Below are positions 34,441-46,349 of a stretch of DNA of 64,000 nucleotides, one piece after another. Both the position numbers and the translations under genes were made by a program. Numbering within the stretch: the first letter of the stretch is position 1; the number at the start of each line of letters is the position of its first letter. Source of the DNA: Ligustrum vulgare. Taxonomy: Eukaryota > Streptophyta > Magnoliopsida > Lamiales > Oleaceae. Location: NCBI GenBank assembly GCA_963555705.1, contig OY743176.1, positions 45,585,026 to 45,649,025 on the forward strand, in the 5' to 3' direction. The notes under the pieces were generated by a model that worked only from the letters and a program-made list of their open reading frames with translations, was not told where the DNA came from and did no database searches.

Positions 34441-35371
34441 GGCAGCAAATTATCTTCTGGTTACAGTCCTTTATACAGATCAATGAGAATTTTGTCAAGT
34501 GGATGAGCTTTTTAAACTCTAGCAGATGGTCTTTTTAACACTTCTGGTTCTGCAATATCAGGTGTATCTGGGTAGTCAGAAGTCTCTGGAAAGACGGATG
34601 TATCTAGACATCCAGATTCATCAGTGTCACATTTTTCAGTATTATTCTGACTTTCTACTAGATGTGGTTTCTCTACTATTTTTCAAATTTCATCTTAGTG
34701 TTTTGGTGGAATCTCCAACTGATCAGACTCTACTTCCTGGAACACAGATGTATCTTTACGATTCTGACAAGGTTGAAATTTTCTACCAGTCTGACGGACA
34801 AATTCATCTTGCTTGTACATATTCAATTGATATTGTCTACCTGTATGGTTCCTGGCTAGATGTGAGTACTGAGTTCCACCAGTACTAAATTAATGGTAGG
34901 AAGTAGATGCATTTGAGTAGTTTGAAGTAGATGCATCTGAGTAGTTTCTACTTTGCTCCTTCCTGTATCCTATTTCTTTCACAAAGACCATCTCGTTTTC
35001 ATAAGTTTTACCCTTATCTTTATATTCAAGTCCACTTTTTATGCTAGCAGGTCTCCCATGGTTCATAATTTCATCAAGCTAAATAGATCCAAGTACCAAT
35101 TTCTAGATCTTGTCTTGTCTTGTGCTTTAGTGAGCTCTGCATTCAACCTGCTTACCTCATCATCTTCGTCTTCTGGGAATGAATATACATCTGGATTACT
35201 TTCCCTGTTGTGTTCAGCCACAGCTTATCACAGTTGTATCTTCTCTCCTTCCTTTTGAAGTTTCTTCTTCAAATTTTCAGTGTTTGATCCAGATTCATCT
35301 GAGCTAGTACGTACATAAGATGAATTTTCAGAATTAGTACTAGATAACTGTAAAGTAGTAAGAGTAGTTAC
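34441..35371 (-). pseudogene. Linker with lost protease/integrase
   Basis: Decayed frames retain a Ser/Thr/Asp-rich stretch and an EDEDDEVSRLNAELTKAQD segment, as in the gag C-terminus of Sireviruses. No integrase HHCC or DDE motif is seen. Short direct repeats of GAAGTAGATGCATCTGAGTA occur near 34898-34945. Confidence 0.5.
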
Positions 35372-36409
35372 CTATTTTTCAGAATTTCTGTTATCTGAAT
35401 CTGATTCAGATTCATCTATGTCTTCGTCACTCCACGTAACATTCGTGGCCTTCATTCCTTTGGTTTTCTTTAGAGTGTTGGGACATTCTGTTGCGATGTA
35501 TCCATATCCTTCACATTCTCTACATTGAATATGATTCTTAAGCTTTCCTTCAGATGAGTTAGCATTGTTACTGGGATAGAAATTGTTTTTCCTCTGTTTT
35601 TGTTGATTTTGATTCTTCCCTTGAAGGTTTAAAGATCTTTCTTTCTGTTTGCCCTTGAGGGATTTCTTAAATTGTCTGGTGAGAAGTGCCAAGCTTTCAT
35701 CTTCATCTGTCTCCCCAGATTCATCTGGCTCTTCATCGATTACTTTGAAAGCAATCCCTGGTTTCTTATCTTTCTTTCTTCGGCCCAGATTTAACTCATA
35801 GATCATTAATGAGCCTACAAGTTTCTCAACTCACATGGTTGAAAGATCCTTACTTTCTTCAATGGCTATATCTTTTGCATGGAATATGTTTGGTAAAGAT
35901 CTAAGAATCTTTTGCACAATCTGCTCGTTGGAGTATGTTTTACCAAGGGCTTCAGCTGAGTTTGTGAGATCACTCAATGTGGCGTAGAAACTTTTGAAGT
36001 CTTCTTGCTCATCCATAGATAGTTGTTCAAACTCAAGAGCGATCATTTGTAGCTTCGAGGTTTTGACAGCATTTGTTCCTTCATTTGCTACTCTCATAGC
36101 ATCCCATGCTTCTTTGGCTGTTCTTAAGGAAGAAATCAGCCTGAATTGACCTGGATCAACCAAAGAAACAATAGCTTTAAGTGCTTTTGAATTCCAATTT
36201 GCATTAACTAATTCATCAACAGTATATGCACTTCTAGATACAGCTGTGACAATACCTCCAGCAATGATAGTGGGTGCTATGTAACCATTAAGGACAAATG
36301 TCTATCAACGTTCATCTATAGACTGAATAAAAATTTTCATACGAATTTTGTAATATGAATAATTATTACCAGTCAACAAAGGTGGTCTAAGAGATCCAAA
36401 ATTTTCCAT
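35372..36409 (-). pseudogene. Sirevirus-like gag
   Basis: It starts at an ATG (36409-36407, MENFGSLRPPLLTGNNYSYY), followed by YIAPTIIAGGIVTA, TAKEAWDAMRVANEGTNAVK, LEFEQLSMDEQEDFKSFYA, EALGKTYSNEQIVQKILRSL, and a zinc knuckle CRECEGYGYIATEC in which the His is Tyr. An acidic Ser-rich tail follows (SDEDIDESESDSDNRNS). Stops replace two expected Trp codons near 36305 and one codon near 35830; otherwise the frame is long and well kept. Confidence 0.9.
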
Positions 36410-36447
36410 TTTAGACAACCGGATCTCACTTTCTAGAAGTGAACCCT

Positions 36448-36458
36448 CTTTGATACCA
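36448..36458 (-). promoter_or_regulatory. PBS-like site of Sirevirus-like element
   Basis: On the minus strand TGGTATCAAAG follows two bases after the LTR end (..TTTTCA). One base differs from the Met tRNA PBS core TGGTATCAGAG. Confidence 0.75.
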
Positions 36459-36460
36459 AT

Positions 36461-37660
36461 TGAAAATTTAAAGTTGTTTAAAACGTAACTGACTATTACA
36501 GATTTATCTGGATAGTTAAGTATTAACAGAAAACGTGTAGTTTTGTTTAGCATAGATCCAAATGAATCATGTTATTCCATATTTGTTTGGATTATAGAAC
36601 GTGAACAGAATAAGTAAACAATGTAGAATGTAAAATTGAACATGATATTTGAGCTTGTGGGAAAAATCTTTTCAGGGAAAACCCACGTGCCCGTACTCTG
36701 TGGACAAAAATCAATCACTAATTAAGAAAAGTTGTTACACAGTTCACTAAAGCTACAAGATAAATTTACGCATAAACTTATCAAACATCCATGAATTAAT
36801 GAATCTCCCTAATTCTTCTATGGCCTGTAATATGAGCTAGCATCCCACTACTCTTTAGTAGCTTTCCTTGACACTGCAACAATCTTCATCAAATCCAAAC
36901 TCTCGTTCGATCTCGATCCAAACCTCCCGTTTGATCTTTTGGCTGAAAGTCTTTTCTATTTGTAGTGATTGAAAACTTCTCCCGAAGAACCTCTTAGATT
37001 TGTAATTTGAGGATTTGTTTTTTCATAAATGAATAAGCGTTAAATAATTTTTTATATTCATGCAATGGAGAACTTGTCGAGAAGCAAGCCGTTTATAGTT
37101 CTTGTTATTTCAAAAAAAATTGGCTTCACTGGCTTGAGGAAGAACACGCCCCTGTCTTCCTTTATATAGGCACAACTGAATTGCTTGACCATCAAGAATC
37201 CTAGTTGTGCAAAATCTCAAAATCTCTATTACCTGCAATAAATCAAAGATAATTACAAGTTAAATAGAGACAAAGTAAGATAATTATAGATAATTATGAA
37301 ATAAAAAAATCTTACCATACGTGAATCACTTACCAACCAAGTGATATACACAAACTTGGATACCAAGAAATAAAGACCATTATTTTTTTCCAATAGGAAT
37401 ATTTTAGCAAGGCTAAAATATTATCACAATACTTATCAAGAATAATAAGTGACAAACATTATCTTCAAAAAATAAATCATTATCACTAACATATAGGAGA
37501 TAAATACAATATCAAGTCCAATAAATAATCACGTAATTTAATTAAACTTAATAAATTACTAAATACACGTGTTTAATAATTAAATTAAATTTACTTAAAT
37601 TACAAAAATGTAGAAAAATAGAAAATGCCAACTTAAATAAGTTAATACATTACAATTTAT
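36461..37660 (-). repeat. 5' LTR of Sirevirus-like element (outer end uncertain)
   Basis: The inner end, TGAAAATTTAAAGTTG on the plus strand, abuts the PBS. A TATATAAAGG box on the minus strand near 37162 fits a promoter directing transcription toward gag. The outer end could lie anywhere from about 37650 to the T-run at 37975, and no second LTR is available to compare. Confidence 0.5.
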
Positions 37661-37975
37661 AAACCAATTTATAAACAACACAATTTCTCAAAATCACTTT
37701 TTAACCAAACATTTTCTCTCTCCAATTTTCAACCACACATTTTACCTTAAAAAAAAAATGACGGCCGAAAAAACCAACGTATAATCTCTCCCTAGCCACC
37801 AAACAACTCTATATGATGTTCTTTAGCTTGTGTTCGGTTGCTACTCAACCTTCGTTATTTTTAGTTTTTTTTTTTTTTTTTTTTTTTGTATCTTCGAGAT
37901 AGAATTTGTGGTTAAAAAGTTATTTGAGCATTTATAATCATTTCAATTTTAACAATTATTATGTCAAATGTATCA
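37661..37975. other. AT-rich spacer with T-run
   Basis: It contains a T-run at about 37863-37887 and AACCACACATTTTACC-type sequence that resembles the arms of the foldback element at 21917-22822. No gene is seen. Confidence 0.5.
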
Positions 37976-38002
37976 TTTTTTTTTAGAAAAACCACCTTTA
38001 TA

Positions 38003-38473
38003 TTAATTAGTCATGTGCGAGGAATCATAGTCCACAAACTTAACAATAGAGGTTGGAACCTCTTCACAACGTATAACATCAATCCTAGAAGTCTTAGCCA
38101 ATAATGCTAATTCATGAACCACCTGGTTTGCTAGTCTTGAACTGTGTCGAATAGAGAAGTTCATCATCTGAGCCATAAGTTGTCTGCAATCCTCTACTAC
38201 TTTCAACACTGGCGAGAAAGGGAAATGATGATTGATTGTTTGGACCGAGAGCAAGGAGTCAGTTTCCACAATATGAACTTGAAGCCCAAGCTAGTTTGCA
38301 AATTCAAGCCCTTCTTGGATGGCTAATAATTCCCCTGTGAGTGGTGAGAAATTCCCATGTAAACATTTACTGAGTGAGCCTATTACTTCCGCAAGGTGGT
38401 TACAGATGATGATCCCAATGCCAATCTGCCTGTTTTCAACCCTCATTGCGGCATCAACGTTAAGAATGATCAT
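38003..38473 (-). pseudogene. LINE RNase H domain
   Basis: Minus-strand frames read ILNVDAAMRVENRQIGIGII, LTGELLAIQEGLEFAN, VETDSLLSVQTINHHFP and NFSIRHSSRLANQVVHELAL. D, E and D catalytic positions are visible (NVDAA, GELLA, ETDSL). This is the plant LINE RVT_3-type RNase H. One frame change occurs near 38275. Confidence 0.85.
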
Positions 38474-38647
38474 ATTTTTCAGTGGGGCCTGCCAATGTCT
38501 TCTACGAGATGCCTTAGGTAGATTCGAAGTGGTCGAATTAGGTACCTTAAGAGTAATTTATGCATCTTGATACTCGTCCAGATATTTCAATAGCCTCTCC
38601 CATTGGCATTCTAATGGTGGTATACTCTTCTCATGAATCATCCCATT

Positions 38648-38869
38648 TCAATTACTCCAAATTTTCCACGCTGTCATACACACTTTTTCAAAATCGCTCA
38701 CCTTCGGTCTGCTGTGTGCAAATAGTATAAAATTCGAGAATTCGTTCCCTTTGAATTCGTAAATCATTTTCCCCATGTCAGTGTGAATCCACATAGTGTA
38801 AGGACACTCACATCTGATTAAGGCATGGAGAGTTGTTTTATAGTCCAAACAACAAAGAGCGCATAGCAT
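38648..38869 (-). pseudogene. LINE zf-RVT zinc finger region
   Basis: CALCCLDYKTTLHALIRCEC shows the CX2C..H..C pattern of the zinc-binding domain between RT and RNase H in plant LINEs, followed by PYTMWIHTDMGK and a Trp-ending helix. Confidence 0.85.
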
Positions 38870-39097
38870 GGTAGTAGGTACATGATGGCTTCACAAGTTG
38901 GCATAGGTCGGGATGATATTATTGAATGCTCTATACATAAACACTCTAACCTTGAGTGGGACATTCAAAGCCCTTAACAATCTCCACCATATTGCGTCAG
39001 TATTACAGCTACTTCTCACCTCTGATACTGGGTTATCTTTTGATTGCGCCAACCAATATCCAGATTTAATGATGTAGTCTCCATGCTTAGTGTGCCT

Positions 39098-40825
39098 CTA
39101 TATCATACGGTCTGATTTCCGAAATTTTCCAAGGGGAATACTTAGAATAGCATCTCTATCTACTTGGTCAAATATCTCCTCTACTAGTGAATGGTTCCAC
39201 TCCCCATCAAGCATAAGATCAGAGACGTTGTTAATCTGTGGGACTGGCCGGATCATAGATTTGAAAGAAACTACATTGGGAATCCATGGATCATTGAAGG
39301 CTGAAATATTCGCTCCACTTCCAACCCGCCAAATGACACATTGCCTTAAGAGTTCACGACCCCAAATAAAGCTTGTCCATAGAAATGACCCATGTCTTCG
39401 AACCTGCTCTGAAAGAAGTTCATCATGAAAGTGATTTGCATTTAAGGACATGACTTGCCAATGAATTTGGGTTCTGTAGGATTCGCCAAACTTGTTTGCC
39501 AAAAGTGCTTGATTAAAGTGTCCTAGATCTCTAAAGCTCATGCCCCCAACTACCTTGGTTTTGCACACTTGGGGCCATTTATACCAATGTACGCTTCTTT
39601 TGGTTTCTGATCCACCCCACCAAAAAGATGACACCATTTTCTGTATCCCTTCCATATAGGATGCGGGGATTCTAAATATTCCCATTACATAGGTCGAAAT
39701 GGCTTGACCCATAGCTTTAAGGAGAACTTCCCGACCACTAGACGAGAATTAGTAGTTCTTCCATGCTTGCAGCTTTCGCCACACTCTGTCTTTTAAGATC
39801 TGGAAAATTTCCACTTTCCTGCACCGTATCAGGGACGAAAATCCCAAATACTTATCATGTGGTCTAGTTGTTTGAAGCTGAAATAACTCAAGAATATCAA
39901 ATCTTTCTTATTCTGGGACATTTGGACTGAATGCAATTCCCGACTTCATCAAGTTAATTTTTTGCCCCGAAGCTGTTTCATATTTGTGTAACAAGTTCAA
40001 AATATGCTGACTATCATGAGTAGTGGCTCTACAGAAAACGAGAGAGGGAGAGTCATCAGCAAAAAATAAATGGCTAATTCGAGGACCATACCTTGAGCTT
40101 GAAACACCTTTAATATCTCCTCTCCGAGTAGCTCTAGTAAGCAAGTAGGATAATCCTTCAGTGCACAGCAAGAAAATATAAGGAGATAAGGGGCATCCCT
40201 GCCTCAATCCCCTTTCTTCTCCATTAATAATAAAAGAGAAAGTAGGCGATGTAACACATCACATGATCAGACCCACCTAATCAATATTAAAACCCATCCT
40301 CAACATGGTAGCTAAAAGAAAACCCCATTCAACTTTATCATATGCTTTTGACATGTCCAATTTCATCGCCATCAGTCCATTATGTCCCTGGGTTTTGTAA
40401 GAGATGGAGTGCATGGTCTCAAAGCCAACAATCACATTATCCATAATGAGTCTGCTTGGGACGAAAGCACTCTGGTTTTGAGAAATCGTATCCCCTAAGA
40501 TGATCTTCAATCGATTAGCAATGGTTTTGGTGATAATTTTGTAGATCACATTACAGAGACTAATTGGCCTGAACTCCTGTATATTTTTTGGATTTTGAAC
40601 TTTTGGAATTAACACTACGTTCATATGGTTTAGTTTCTCCACCGACTCCCCCCAATTCAACACCGCTAGACACACCTCCACCACATACTTACCCACCACT
40701 TCCCAAGATTTCTGATAGAAAATTGCATGAAAACCATCATAACCAGATGCCTTATGTGGGCCCATCAAGAACAAGGCATCTCGTACCTCCTTTTCTGTGA
40801 AAGTTGTCCCCAGAGTTTCATTCAT
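39098..40825 (-). pseudogene. LINE reverse transcriptase
   Basis: Blocks in order are LMGPHKASGYDGFHAIFYQK, VLIPKVQNPKNIQEFRPISL, IGFETMHS-like, LKLDMSKAYDKVEW (first Asp), LRQGCPLSPYIFLLCTEGLS, ISHLFFADDS (40052-40060 intact A-D-D) and GIFRIPASYMEGIQKMVSSF to the C-terminus. Two stops near 40250-40272 replace expected Trp and Arg codons. Another frame change lies near 39720-39900. The RT active site is intact but the ORF is broken. Confidence 0.92.
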
Positions 40826-42090
40826 TTTCCTTGAGACAACCAGATTAACAGAGTGGATAACATTATCAATCTCCTCAGGGATGGATGAGTTGATTGGAAT
40901 AGGCTGTGAAAATAGGTCATCACCACATCTCCAATTCCCTCAATAACTGATCTCCACGTGCCTCCCTCGTCAAACAGACCATAAATTGTGTTACTAGCAT
41001 TACGGGCCGACGCTTTTCTATGGAGAAGCTTTGAATTGCAATCACCATGATGCAACCAATCCAATTCGAGTCTTTTCAAAGTTTCTAACCGAGAAAGGTT
41101 TCGCCTTAAAACGTTTTAGTTTTTCACGGATTGCCTTAATTTTACCCGGTAACTCCTTAATTTTGCCACCCTACTGCACCAACATGTTTCTGCATGCATC
41201 TGTTTTACCCACAAAATTGTCGATGCAGTTGTTCCCCACGTCTCTCCCATCGCAGTCCCCCACTACGACCTTCTTATCCCTATTACATTCATCTAGAGTC
41301 TCTCTGGATCTGCTAAGCCCATCAGCCCTACCAACCCTTCACTCCTCACACGAGCGTCACAACTAAGCCTCCACCCTTCTTGTATAACATATATGCTTCC
41401 CGTCTCGCATAGCCACAGTGGCTCAAACTTGAATTTCCGTTGCCTATTCCGTGTATGAGGTACCCCACTATTTTGCTGCAAAACAAGCTCAATAACATGG
41501 TGGTCTAAGCCATAGAAATCAAGATGGGAAACCAAAGCCAAAGGGAACATGTCTCTCTATTTTAAATTATCCAATGTCCTATCCAGCCTTTCAAAAATAT
41601 TATTCTTCGCTCGAGAGTGTTTAGCCCATGTATATTCTGGACCCAAGAAACCAAGATCTCTGACCTCGTAATCATTTAGCATCTCCTTGAAACCATCCAT
41701 AGAATATCTGATACGGTCACTACCTCCTAATTTCTCATTTGCCATCAAAATCTCGTTAAAATCTCCTATGCATAAAACTGGGTAAGCACTTCCCTGCACC
41801 AATCTCCGTAATAGCGTCCAAGAGTGACGACGTTCAAAGGCTACTAGGTCTCCATAAAAATTAATGAGATTCCATTGCGGTCCATTTTTGTGCGATACAA
41901 CCGAATGGAATTGAAATTTCGAGAAGAAAAGAATCTGAATCTCCCACTCCTCTTGCCACATCAACATTAACCCTCCACTGCTACCCATGATGGCCACACA
42001 TAACCCGCTCTTGAAACCAAGTTTAAAATGAAAATCATGAGTTTTATATTCTCCTAGACGAGATTCTAAGATTATATATAAATAAATGTA
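40822..42090 (-). pseudogene. LINE endonuclease (APE type), N-terminal truncated
   Basis: The minus strand reads FKLGFKSGLCVAIMGSSGGL, YPVLCIGDFNEILMANEKLG (catalytic GDFNE), DLGFLGPEYTW and NIFERLDRTLDN (RLDR), then the linker FPLALVSHLDFYGLDHHVIE and RLELDWLHHGDCNSKLLHRK. The APE-type endonuclease nicks target DNA. The first catalytic Asn/Glu region is missing through 5' truncation. Confidence 0.88.
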
Positions 42091-43189
42091 ATAAATTAAG
42101 CAATATTGACGATGCACGAAAGTGAAAAATAACCTCAAGATTTGTGGTGCACGAACGTGGGATTCAACTTAAGAGATCATTTGCATGATTAATAATTTTT
42201 AATTTTTAAATGTGATACATTTAATTATGTTCAATTAAATGCATATTTAATTATATGTCAATAAAAAAATTATTAATGAAAATATAAATAATATATATAT
42301 ATATATATATATGTAAAATGAGTCTTTTGTCTATATATGTCAATAAAATTAAGAAATGAAGTTTCACAATTTTCTACTGCATATAATTATTTTTTAATAT
42401 TTTAATAAAATTGTAAACCGCTGAATTGTTTTATCGCTTTACGAGAAAATATTCAATGAATTTATAAGTGTTTTAGAGATACCGTGAACATATTAACTCC
42501 ATTTCTAGACTTAACGTTGAATAAATGAAATTTTCTTTCTTAAAAAAACTTTTGAATTACAAAATTAGGCTCATACAATATATATGCAAAACTCAACTTA
42601 CATATTCTCTTTAAATTTGACGTTTTTCTTTTCATTTATTGCTCTTCATCATATTCTTCTCAAAAAGAAGTGGATGATAGACTTTTTTTGTATAATTTGA
42701 TTTTTTCTCATCAAATTAAAATAAATAATAACTATACGAATTTTTAAGGAAAATCCAATTAAATTGGATTAATTTTACAAATTTAAGATCATTTTCACAT
42801 TGTTTTTATTTATTTACTGATTCTGATCATTTTTTTATTTTTCATTATAAATTTAAATAACTGAAATCAAAATCTGTGGTTGTTGGTTGTTTAAACTTCT
42901 TCATTCCTGAGTTTGTAGGGGATGGTCTAAAATAACCTGAATTGGCCGAAGTTAGGTACTCTGATTCAGCTAGCGGCCAATTTGTATCAATTTGATTGCT
43001 TTGGAAGGTTTGGCTTACGTCCCTTCTTGTTTGTAAATTCGTTTGGTTTTTTTTTTTTTCCTTCTATAAATCGCATCTTAAGCTTGGACTTTCAAGATGA
43101 GATGTTTCCCAAAAATAAAAAAATAATAGTTAATACAAAAAATAGTTTATGTATGGTATTATATTAGGCGCCGCGCCTTTACATTTCTC
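42091..43189. other. AT-rich spacer; expected 3' LTR of Tat element not seen
   Basis: Very AT-rich DNA with an (AT)n run at 42288-42312. The 3' LTR of the Tat-lineage element should lie near its right end but no match to 52926-53605 could be found. No gene recognised. Confidence 0.6.
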
Positions 43190-46162
43190 AATGGCGCCCC
43201 TCCTCATTCTGCAAAAGATTTGACGCTTCATAACCCTCGTTTTTCAAAGGGTGCGCTACTTCATCACGTCGCTTCACCCACGTTCGCACTTTCTCCCACT
43301 TTCATCTACGTTCACCATCACTGCCTTATTCTTCCTCCTATAAAGGTTACTGTTCACCATCTACCATTTCACCTCAACCTTCATACTTTACACGCATTCT
43401 ACTAACAATATCATCTTTAGGGAAGCAATCCGAAAATTTCCTTTCCTTCGACGACTTCAAGACACTCCTTACAAAACCATATGTGAACCCAGCTCCTCTT
43501 TCTCCAGCCAATCTTGACAAGAATGAATTTTTCTTGGGTCCATCCTTTAATGATGCTGACTCAGTTGGACGAGTGGTTGTGGGTCAGTTATTTCCTTGTA
43601 CTCAAGACCTACCCTCTTAAACCCTTTTCCGCTAAAGTCAATCTGTGAGAAGGGTATACGTACTTGGCCGAAGGCTGACACTACGTTTCACCGGTGGCAC
43701 ACGCGTGGGTGGTCCATGGCCCCACAAAGGAGATTTTTGACCGGGCTAAATTTTCTGATTTGTTGGAGATCACTTTACGTCCTCCTATTTATGACCCCGT
43801 CCTTTTTCCCATAGCTTTGAGTTTTTGGTCCTCTGAATTTAACACCTTCATCTTTCCCCTTGGTCCAACGTCTGTCACTTTGAGAGATGTTGGTGCTTTA
43901 GTGAACCTCCCGCCTCTGGGAGATACGATTTCCCCTGCTATTTCAGTATCTGCAACTGCTCCAAAATTTGACAAGAAATTTACTGATTCTTATTCGGGTA
44001 TGCAGGAGATTTACAACAATAATCCTCTGGTAGAACCCACTCACACTGAGCCCATAGCCTTCCTCCAAGTATGGCTATGCAAGTATGTCCTTTGCGACCC
44101 TAGTCTCAAGCCCTCCATGTCATATTTTCCTATAGCGAATGAACTAGGACGCGGTAGGTCTTTAAACCTTTGCTCTTTCTTTCTGGCCGCCTTTTATAGA
44201 GGTATGGCTTCTCTCCAACACCAGCTGAGGAATGGAGCGTCTCCCACTGGGAGTGGGCCCCTTTGGCTTGCTTAATTGTAGTTGAGAGCGTACTTCCCAC
44301 AATTCCATACTTCATCAATTTCTCCTCTTTCCGCTTCTTGTTACGGGCTAATTATCCACCAGTTGGATGTTATAAAATCATCCAGTAGGGATGTATTCAC
44401 TTTCTTCTATAATTTGCATTTGGTTCCTACTCTCTTTCCTTTCTCTGCCCATCAGGTTCCTTCTTATGTGCAACCCCCTGCCACACTGGACAATGCGCGT
44501 ACTTCCTTGCCTATTTGGATCCAATATCTGACTAGTAAAGACTTGTTTCATGACATTGTTACCGGTACCAATGCAAATGCGAGGATTGAACTCTATGATC
44601 CCCAATTCTTTGCCCACCAACTTGGCTTTGGGCAGGCATGGCCTGTACCTCCCTGCTTTTCTAGGAGTCTATTAGAGTGATTCCAAACCATCAGTAGAAC
44701 AGAGGTTGAAGCTATCAAGAGCCAGAATAATCTCTTAGCCGATGGCTTTGCTTGGCACCCTTTAATCCTTCTTCCGTTGTGCATCCTCTCTTTGACCAGT
44801 TTTGGCCATCCATCAAATGTAGGCTCTTCGCGAGCGATGTTCATCGTGCTTTTCATTCGTTAGAGAGTCCAGGCATTCTCTCTCCTGACTCCCCAATAGC
44901 AGTTGCTCCCCTATCCATCAGACCACCATCTCCATCCACTCACAGGAAGCAATCATCATCGACAGATGTTTCTAGCCGTAAACGGCCTGCCGTCATACTT
45001 GCAAGTTTGTCCGAGGATGAAGATGATGAGGACGTCCCTTTTAGCGGAAAGGTAACTTCTAACCTTTTGTCGCCTCCATTTACTCATACGGTAACTTCTT
45101 TGTATTCATAGTTTCATTTGGAATCTCAGAAAGGCAAGGCCAATGAGGGAACTTCATCAGAGAAGGGGTCAAAAGACCAGAGACCCTCGGCCACCCATCT
45201 CCCTCAAGAGATTCCTATCCTCCAGGGTGTTGATCCTCCACGCGTAGTGCTAGAAGGTAATTATTGTACATTAACATTCCCCATATGCCCCGTTGTCACA
45301 TTTTATTCACTGTTCGTTATTCTTTATAGGGACACCTGTAGATTTGCCTGCTGTCATGGGCGTTAATCATCCTACCAAAGGTAAAAAATCTACCACAGTT
45401 GGGTCCCTTGAGGACGTAACTCCTTCTTCCTCACCCAAAATGACAGATGAGGTAATTCCCAATTCGCACTATTTGCTTTTCATCATCTGTAGAAGAAATG
45501 TTCAATGATACTATTCCCGTGCACCTATATCTCACTCTCCTCCCCCGTCTGTCATGCCTTCCGAAGAAAATAGAAATATTTTTAAACAGTCAATCCTTGA
45601 TTTTACCTCTTTCTTGGATTTGGACATTACTTCGGCCGGAGCTTCCAATCAACGGGACAGGTTTGAGGAACTGAGTACGCGAATGACCCAAGCATTTCCT
45701 CTTCCATCTCTTGATATCCCGCATGATATAAAACTGGCCCTAAAGATCGTTCAGTCTGAGGAGAACTCCTTGTTGGCCAGGAACGCAGAGCTGAAGGAGC
45801 AAAATATTCAATTCATTCGTGCGCTAGATGAGAAGGAGTCCCTCAGTACTGAATTCGAGAAAAGTAAAGGCATCCTTGATGAAATTTCTTCTGAAGTCAT
45901 CCTGGAAGACTTTATAATGGCGTCTCTGACTGCAGAGCTAAAAGAAATCCAGGAAAAAATGGACGATTGCAGGGCTCAGCTGGCTGCTAAAAAGAGGAAT
46001 GCTTCTTCGGAGCTAGAACGAGCCAAGTCAGTCCTTAAACGCCTCTCAAACATCACTGTTGATGAAGGATGCATGGCCGAGTTGGCCGCTGCTTCGAAGG
46101 GCCAGGGCGAGGAGTGGCAAGCTCTTAGAGAGCAGGGACGTTCTCTTTGGGGAAAGATATAA
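43190..46162 (+). pseudogene. Antisense extra ORF of Tat element: plant mobile domain protein
   Basis: The first segments (43480-43620, NEFFLGPSFNDADSVGRVVV) lead into a plant mobile domain (PMD) at 43640-44680: RTWPKADTTFHRWHTR, KEIFDRAKFSDLLEITLRPP, PIALSFWSSEFNTFIFPLGP, VTLRDVGALVNLPPLG, HTEPIAFLQVWLCKYVLCDP. Stops TAA and TAG at about 44274-44282 replace likely Gln and Trp codons in LA-L-LRAYFPQF. A Ser/Pro-rich linker (44880-45250) and a coiled-coil tail (45554-46162, for example ELKEIQEKMDDCRAQLAAKK) follow. Possible introns are 45050-45112 and 45257-45329. It converges with the pol gene on the minus strand. PMD proteins occur in host genes and transposons; this copy is broken. Confidence 0.78.
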
Positions 46163-46349
46163 CCGACTCTTTCTGGAACATTATTTCCTTTTCTTTTCCT
46201 AGTCATAACAGTGTATTGATACTCCATTTTATCAATGAAATATGATTGGCTTTCTTTCCTGCACATGTTCATGGTATCTGTTTAGGCACATTTAACCTCC
46301 CTATCTTCTTGTTTGTGCGATAACTACGCTCCTTTTCCGGCGAAATACA
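46163..46349. other. Convergent spacer between antisense ORF and pol
   Basis: About 190 bases separate the plus-strand TAA (46160-46162) from the end of integrase on the minus strand. An AATGAAATATGATTGG stretch near 46233 is A/T-rich and could include 3' processing signals; none is proven. Confidence 0.5.

Larger units (their letters stand above)
31290..37660 (-). mobile_element. Sirevirus-like copia element, defective
   Basis: On the minus strand the order is LTR (36461 rightwards, outer end uncertain), PBS, gag (36409-35372), a long linker where protease and integrase have been lost, RT-RNase H (34440-32890) and a third ORF (32173-31300). The gag type, the Ser/Glu-rich gag tail and the extra ORF after pol fit the Sirevirus/SIRE lineage. 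No 3' LTR is recognised at the left. Confidence 0.8.
37976..42090 (-). mobile_element. L1-type LINE, 5'-truncated
   Basis: On the minus strand it runs from mid-endonuclease (about 42085) through RT, a zf-RVT zinc finger and an RNase H domain to a TAA at 38005-38003 and an A-tail (T9 at 37976-37984). 5' truncation and a 3' A-tail are the normal signs of target-primed reverse transcription. ORF1 and the first part of the endonuclease are absent. No clear target duplication was found. Confidence 0.9.

Noticed and set aside
37925..42230. ATGTATCAT / TGATACATTT near both ends of the LINE as target duplication
   Set aside because: The two are in opposite orientation and therefore not a direct repeat.
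44752..45366. Separate genes for the frames between PMD and coiled coil
   Set aside because: They are better explained as linker exons of the same antisense ORF with short introns or frame changes.
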